DNA from: Phytophthora colocasiae
Taxonomy: Eukaryota; Oomycota; Peronosporomycetes; Peronosporales; Peronosporaceae
Reading direction: 5' to 3'
Assembly: GCA_018806915.1 (NCBI GenBank)
Contig: JAGKQI010000061.1
Coordinates: forward strand, 1,550,001 to 1,614,000
Length of the DNA stretch: 64,000 nucleotides
Position 1 is the first letter of the stretch; each line of letters opens with the position of its first letter. The translations under genes were made by a program, and so were the position numbers. Below, piece after piece: positions 61,702 through 64,000 of the stretch. Under the pieces are notes generated by a model that was given only the letters and a program-made list of their open reading frames with translations, had not been told where the DNA came from and did no database searches.

Positions 61702-62575
61702 AGCTGCGTACTTTCAGAAGGAGCGCGGCTGGAAGATTTTTGGTGCTTAAGTACGCTACTGGTGGAAGCAAAGCGTTGGGTACGTGCACACAGCCAGCGG
61801 TGAGTCCAGACGGCATCAGCCGTATTTCGTGATTTCCTGAAGCCGCTTTGGTGCGGAGACAAGTAGTTATTGACGGCGGGCGAGATCCGGTTAAGGACGA
61901 GTAGCGAGATGGCCTTGCGAATGCTGTTGAGGAGGAGGATAGGTCGAAGACTTGAGCATGCACCTCGTGGTTTATTTGGCCTAGGCAGACACTGTAGTGT
62001 GCCTTCGCCGAGGTCCAGCGGTTCACCTTGTTCGAAGCTTCTGTTGATGAGGGCTGCCAAATGAGGCACGATGACTTCTGCTCCATACTAGAGTATTTCC
62101 GCGGGGATTGAGTCGGGCCCACTTGCACGACGATTATTGAGCTTCCTAAGAGCGAGCACTAGTTCTTCGGGTGTGATCGGCTGATTCAGGGCGCGAGCCT
62201 CGAGATCTGCTGTGATCGGTTCTCGAGTCGGTAGGGCAAATTGTTTCCTAAAGTGGGCACATACGAGTTCGTTAGTCGTCGTACGGTGTACGATATACTT
62301 ACCTTCCGAGTCTGTGAGTAGCAGGGGCTCTGTGCGCCCAGTCGGATCGCTCGTGCGGCCTCGTAGAATTGCGCGGTGTGGCTGAGGTTTTCGATTTGGG
62401 AGATTTTGTCGTCCAGTTCCATTGAATGATCAAGTTGCGTTCGCGACGTAGAGCTGTTGTACTGGTATGTCGGTCCGGTCATTGTAGATGCGTAGTTGAA
62501 GTTCTCGCTGACGGGACGTGAGCTCGCATAAGACCACATCGGCGTAACGGTGGTGACGTGACCGGGGGGTGGCAT
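61702..62575 (-). pseudogene. Non-LTR retrotransposon (LINE) reverse-transcriptase fragment
   Basis: Minus strand, several frames. From 62575: LDDKISQIENLSHTAQFYEA, ARAIRLGAQSP, then LVLALRKLNNRRASGPDSIP (the KAPGPD-type LINE motif, around 62150), VPHLAALINRSFEQ, LRPILLLNSIRKAISLLVLN, RISPAVNNYLSPHQSGFRKS and RNTADAVWTHRWL (61800-62000). These are fingers/palm blocks upstream of the catalytic YxDD, which is absent because the sequence is cut where the pogo-like fragment begins. Dead fragment. Confidence 0.75.
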
Positions 62576-62967
62576 AGTCGATAGTTGCTTCAGCCTGTTG
62601 AAAGGGTGAAGCTGGAGTAGTTGAGGGGAAAGAAGAAGAAGAAGTTATGTTTTAGAGTTTAAACGCCAACGCAGTGGTGTGGGAATGACTGGTGGCTAAG
62701 AACTACACTACTCTCTACTATTGTTATAGTGAGATCCACTATTATCTTGATAGAGAGGTTTTACTATGAAATGATTGCAACTTTAACAGCCTCCCTGCGT
62801 CATTACATAGATGATCGACCTACGCAATTATTTAATTTGGTAGGTACTTGCGAACATAAGTAGTGCCCCCTCAGTCACACATTGCTCCACGTGGAAGCCA
62901 GCGTCCTGCAGCCATAGCTTGGCGCTGCCCTTGTTGTAGCGAAGTGAGGCTGGCGCTTCGCAAGCCA
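62576..62967. other. 5' flank of the zinc-finger gene
   Basis: 392 bp with no supported gene; a reading frame continues upstream of ATG 62968 to 62863 without an ATG. Confidence 0.4.
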
Positions 62968-63744
62968 ATGGCACGCATTAGGGTGACTGGGATCACACGT
63001 GAGGAAGCGCTCCGGGGCACGCCGGCTCCTGGTACGAAATCCCAGAAGAAGAGGAAGCCCCGGACTGCTTCCACGATTAGGGCACTCAAGCGGGCACGCA
63101 AGGCCGCGAGATGCACGCAGTCAGCAGGAGACGCATCACACCACGGGGATCATGTTCGCATCGCTTCAGGGGATGGAGAGACGGCAGGAACGGTCTGCGG
63201 CACCGCGGACGAGGTGGAGCCGACCAGGGCGGAAGTGTGCAGTGCCCATGTCACTAAAACGGGGGGAAATAGTGACACCATTGCTGCACCACGTGTCTCT
63301 GTCTGCACTGCTCAGTCTGTGGAGTCAGGCTGCACAACTTGGGTATGTTTGATTTGTACGTATGTAAATACGGAGATTTCCGCCGCTTGCAAGAATTGCA
63401 AGTGCGCTCCTGCGACTTCTCGGACGGATCTGGCCACTGCTGCAACCGACTCCGCAGCTGCTGCTACCGACTCGGTGACTGCTGCAACAGACCAAGTATC
63501 TGCTGTTCTCGACCCTAGTGTGCCTGATAACGAGGTGATCTTTTATCCGATCAATGGCAAATACTATGGCCCAAGTCGTGTGATCGTTTCCAATGGATAT
63601 GCAACTACCAAGGCGAAGTGGAATGTTGCTCGCATCAACAACCGACGTGATGGAAAGTTTGGGCGTGAGTATCACGTGCTTTGGGCATTAAATGAAGTCG
63701 GAATTGGAAAGTACTACGTAGGAGCCAATGGAGCAATTGCGTGA
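62968..63744 (+). CDS. RanBP2-type zinc-finger protein, probably transposon-borne
   Basis: 258 aa from ATG 62968. A basic, Lys/Arg-rich N-terminus (KSQKKRKPRTASTIRALKRA) precedes a RanBP2-type zinc finger (WVCLICTYVNTEISAACKNC: W-x-C-x2-C-x10-C-x2-C), an Ala/Thr/Asp repeat (TAATDSAAAATDSVTAATD) and a beta-rich C-terminal block (EVIFYPINGKYYGPSRVIVS; HVLWALNEVGIGKYYVGANG) resembling a small chromo-like barrel. RanBP2 fingers bind ubiquitin or RNA. The repeat-rich surroundings and the adjoining OTU-like frame suggest a mobile-element gene; not recognised with certainty. Confidence 0.5.
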   Translation: MARIRVTGITREEALRGTPAPGTKSQKKRKPRTASTIRALKRARKAARCTQSAGDASHHGDHVRIASGDGETAGTVCGTADEVEPTRAEVCSAHVTKTGGNSDTIAAPRVSVCTAQSVESGCTTWVCLICTYVNTEISAACKNCKCAPATSRTDLATAATDSAAAATDSVTAATDQVSAVLDPSVPDNEVIFYPINGKYYGPSRVIVSNGYATTKAKWNVARINNRRDGKFGREYHVLWALNEVGIGKYYVGANGAIA

Positions 63745-64000
63745 GGATAATTTTAACGATGAAATGGATCTTGTGGATTGTTGGAAAGCTTCGAAGATTG
63801 AACATTTCGATCAATTTTGTAAGGGTGACACTTATGGAACATTTCTGCTGGGAGCTGATGGACAAAACCTGTGCATGTTTAATGCACTGAAGCGCGCTGC
63901 TGAATTGGCTGGTCGTCCGGATATAATTACACAGCAGGACATTGATGATTTTGTTCAAGATGAGCTCAAGTTGAACCAAGTGGATCTTACTGAGGGAGGC
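63731..64000 (+). CDS. OTU-like cysteine peptidase start, cut by window edge
   Basis: A +1 frame overlapping the end of the zinc-finger ORF, open from 63731 to the edge. It encodes NDEMDLVDCWKASKIEHF, TYGTFLLGADGQNLCMFNAL and IITQQDIDDFVQDELK. The DGxxLCxxxA block resembles the catalytic Cys region of OTU-type peptidases (DGxCxxxA). A 1-nt frameshift, real or programmed, would fuse it to the preceding ORF. Too short to be sure. Confidence 0.4.

Overview
The window is nuclear DNA of an oomycete, almost certainly Phytophthora or a close relative. The evidence is: compact genes with 55-105 nt GT-AG introns; a secreted RXLR-dEER effector with an oomycete-type initiator/flanking core promoter; and transposon families known from oomycetes (Crypton tyrosine recombinases with GCR1_C-like tails, pogo-like, Merlin-like, MULE, hAT, and a giant chromodomain Gypsy element). 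No organellar, CRISPR or rRNA sequence was seen.

Layout. Bases 1-19.3 kb are gene-dense housekeeping DNA: a PHD/DDT/WHIM chromatin-remodeller subunit (minus, runs off the left edge), a membrane-anchored PH-like protein, nuclear cap-binding subunit 1, a NASP-type histone chaperone, a longin R-SNARE, an aldo/keto-reductase-like protein, a YIPF6-type Golgi protein, a small myristoylatable copine/RGLG-type VWA protein, two broken dehydrogenases (one with its 5' part inverted), and an AKAP7-type 2H phosphoesterase. Bases 19.4-25.2 kb are a small dynamic effector island: two SDR genes, fragments of a third, an intact RXLR effector plus the decayed tail of another, and a 1.04-kb TIR transposon. Bases 25.2-30.6 kb hold a tRNA-binding EMAPII-like protein and a 1,549-aa condensin-II D3 subunit.

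From 31 kb to the right edge everything recognised looks transposon-derived and nested: a Crypton, a hAT element, a fold-back palindrome, a pogo-like transposase split by a Merlin-like element (TSD visible, frame restored on removal), a MULE, a second Crypton split by a 17.1-kb LTR element (TSD visible, frame restored on removal), a LINE/pogo composite, and a RanBP2-zinc-finger gene followed by an OTU-like frame.

The strongest candidate for something undescribed is the 17.1-kb Gypsy element at 43,519-60,648. It combines 1.67-kb near-identical LTRs, a gag split over three frames and rich in SUMO-related motifs, a textbook -1 frameshift signal (G-TTA-AAC followed by a two-tier stem-loop) at the gag/pol junction, a degenerate native RNase H followed by an intact second RNase H, a chromodomain integrase, an antisense ~1,040-codon gene between pol and the 3' LTR, and a pervasive TCTGA/TCAGA sequence motif in coding and non-coding parts alike. 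Its reverse transcriptase carries YIDG in place of YxDD, so this copy is probably dead.

A separate regulatory pattern: the three chromatin/chromosome genes (remodeller subunit, NASP-like chaperone, condensin D3) each have an E2F-type site just upstream. I did not see one upstream of the cap-binding, PH-like or SNARE genes that I compared.
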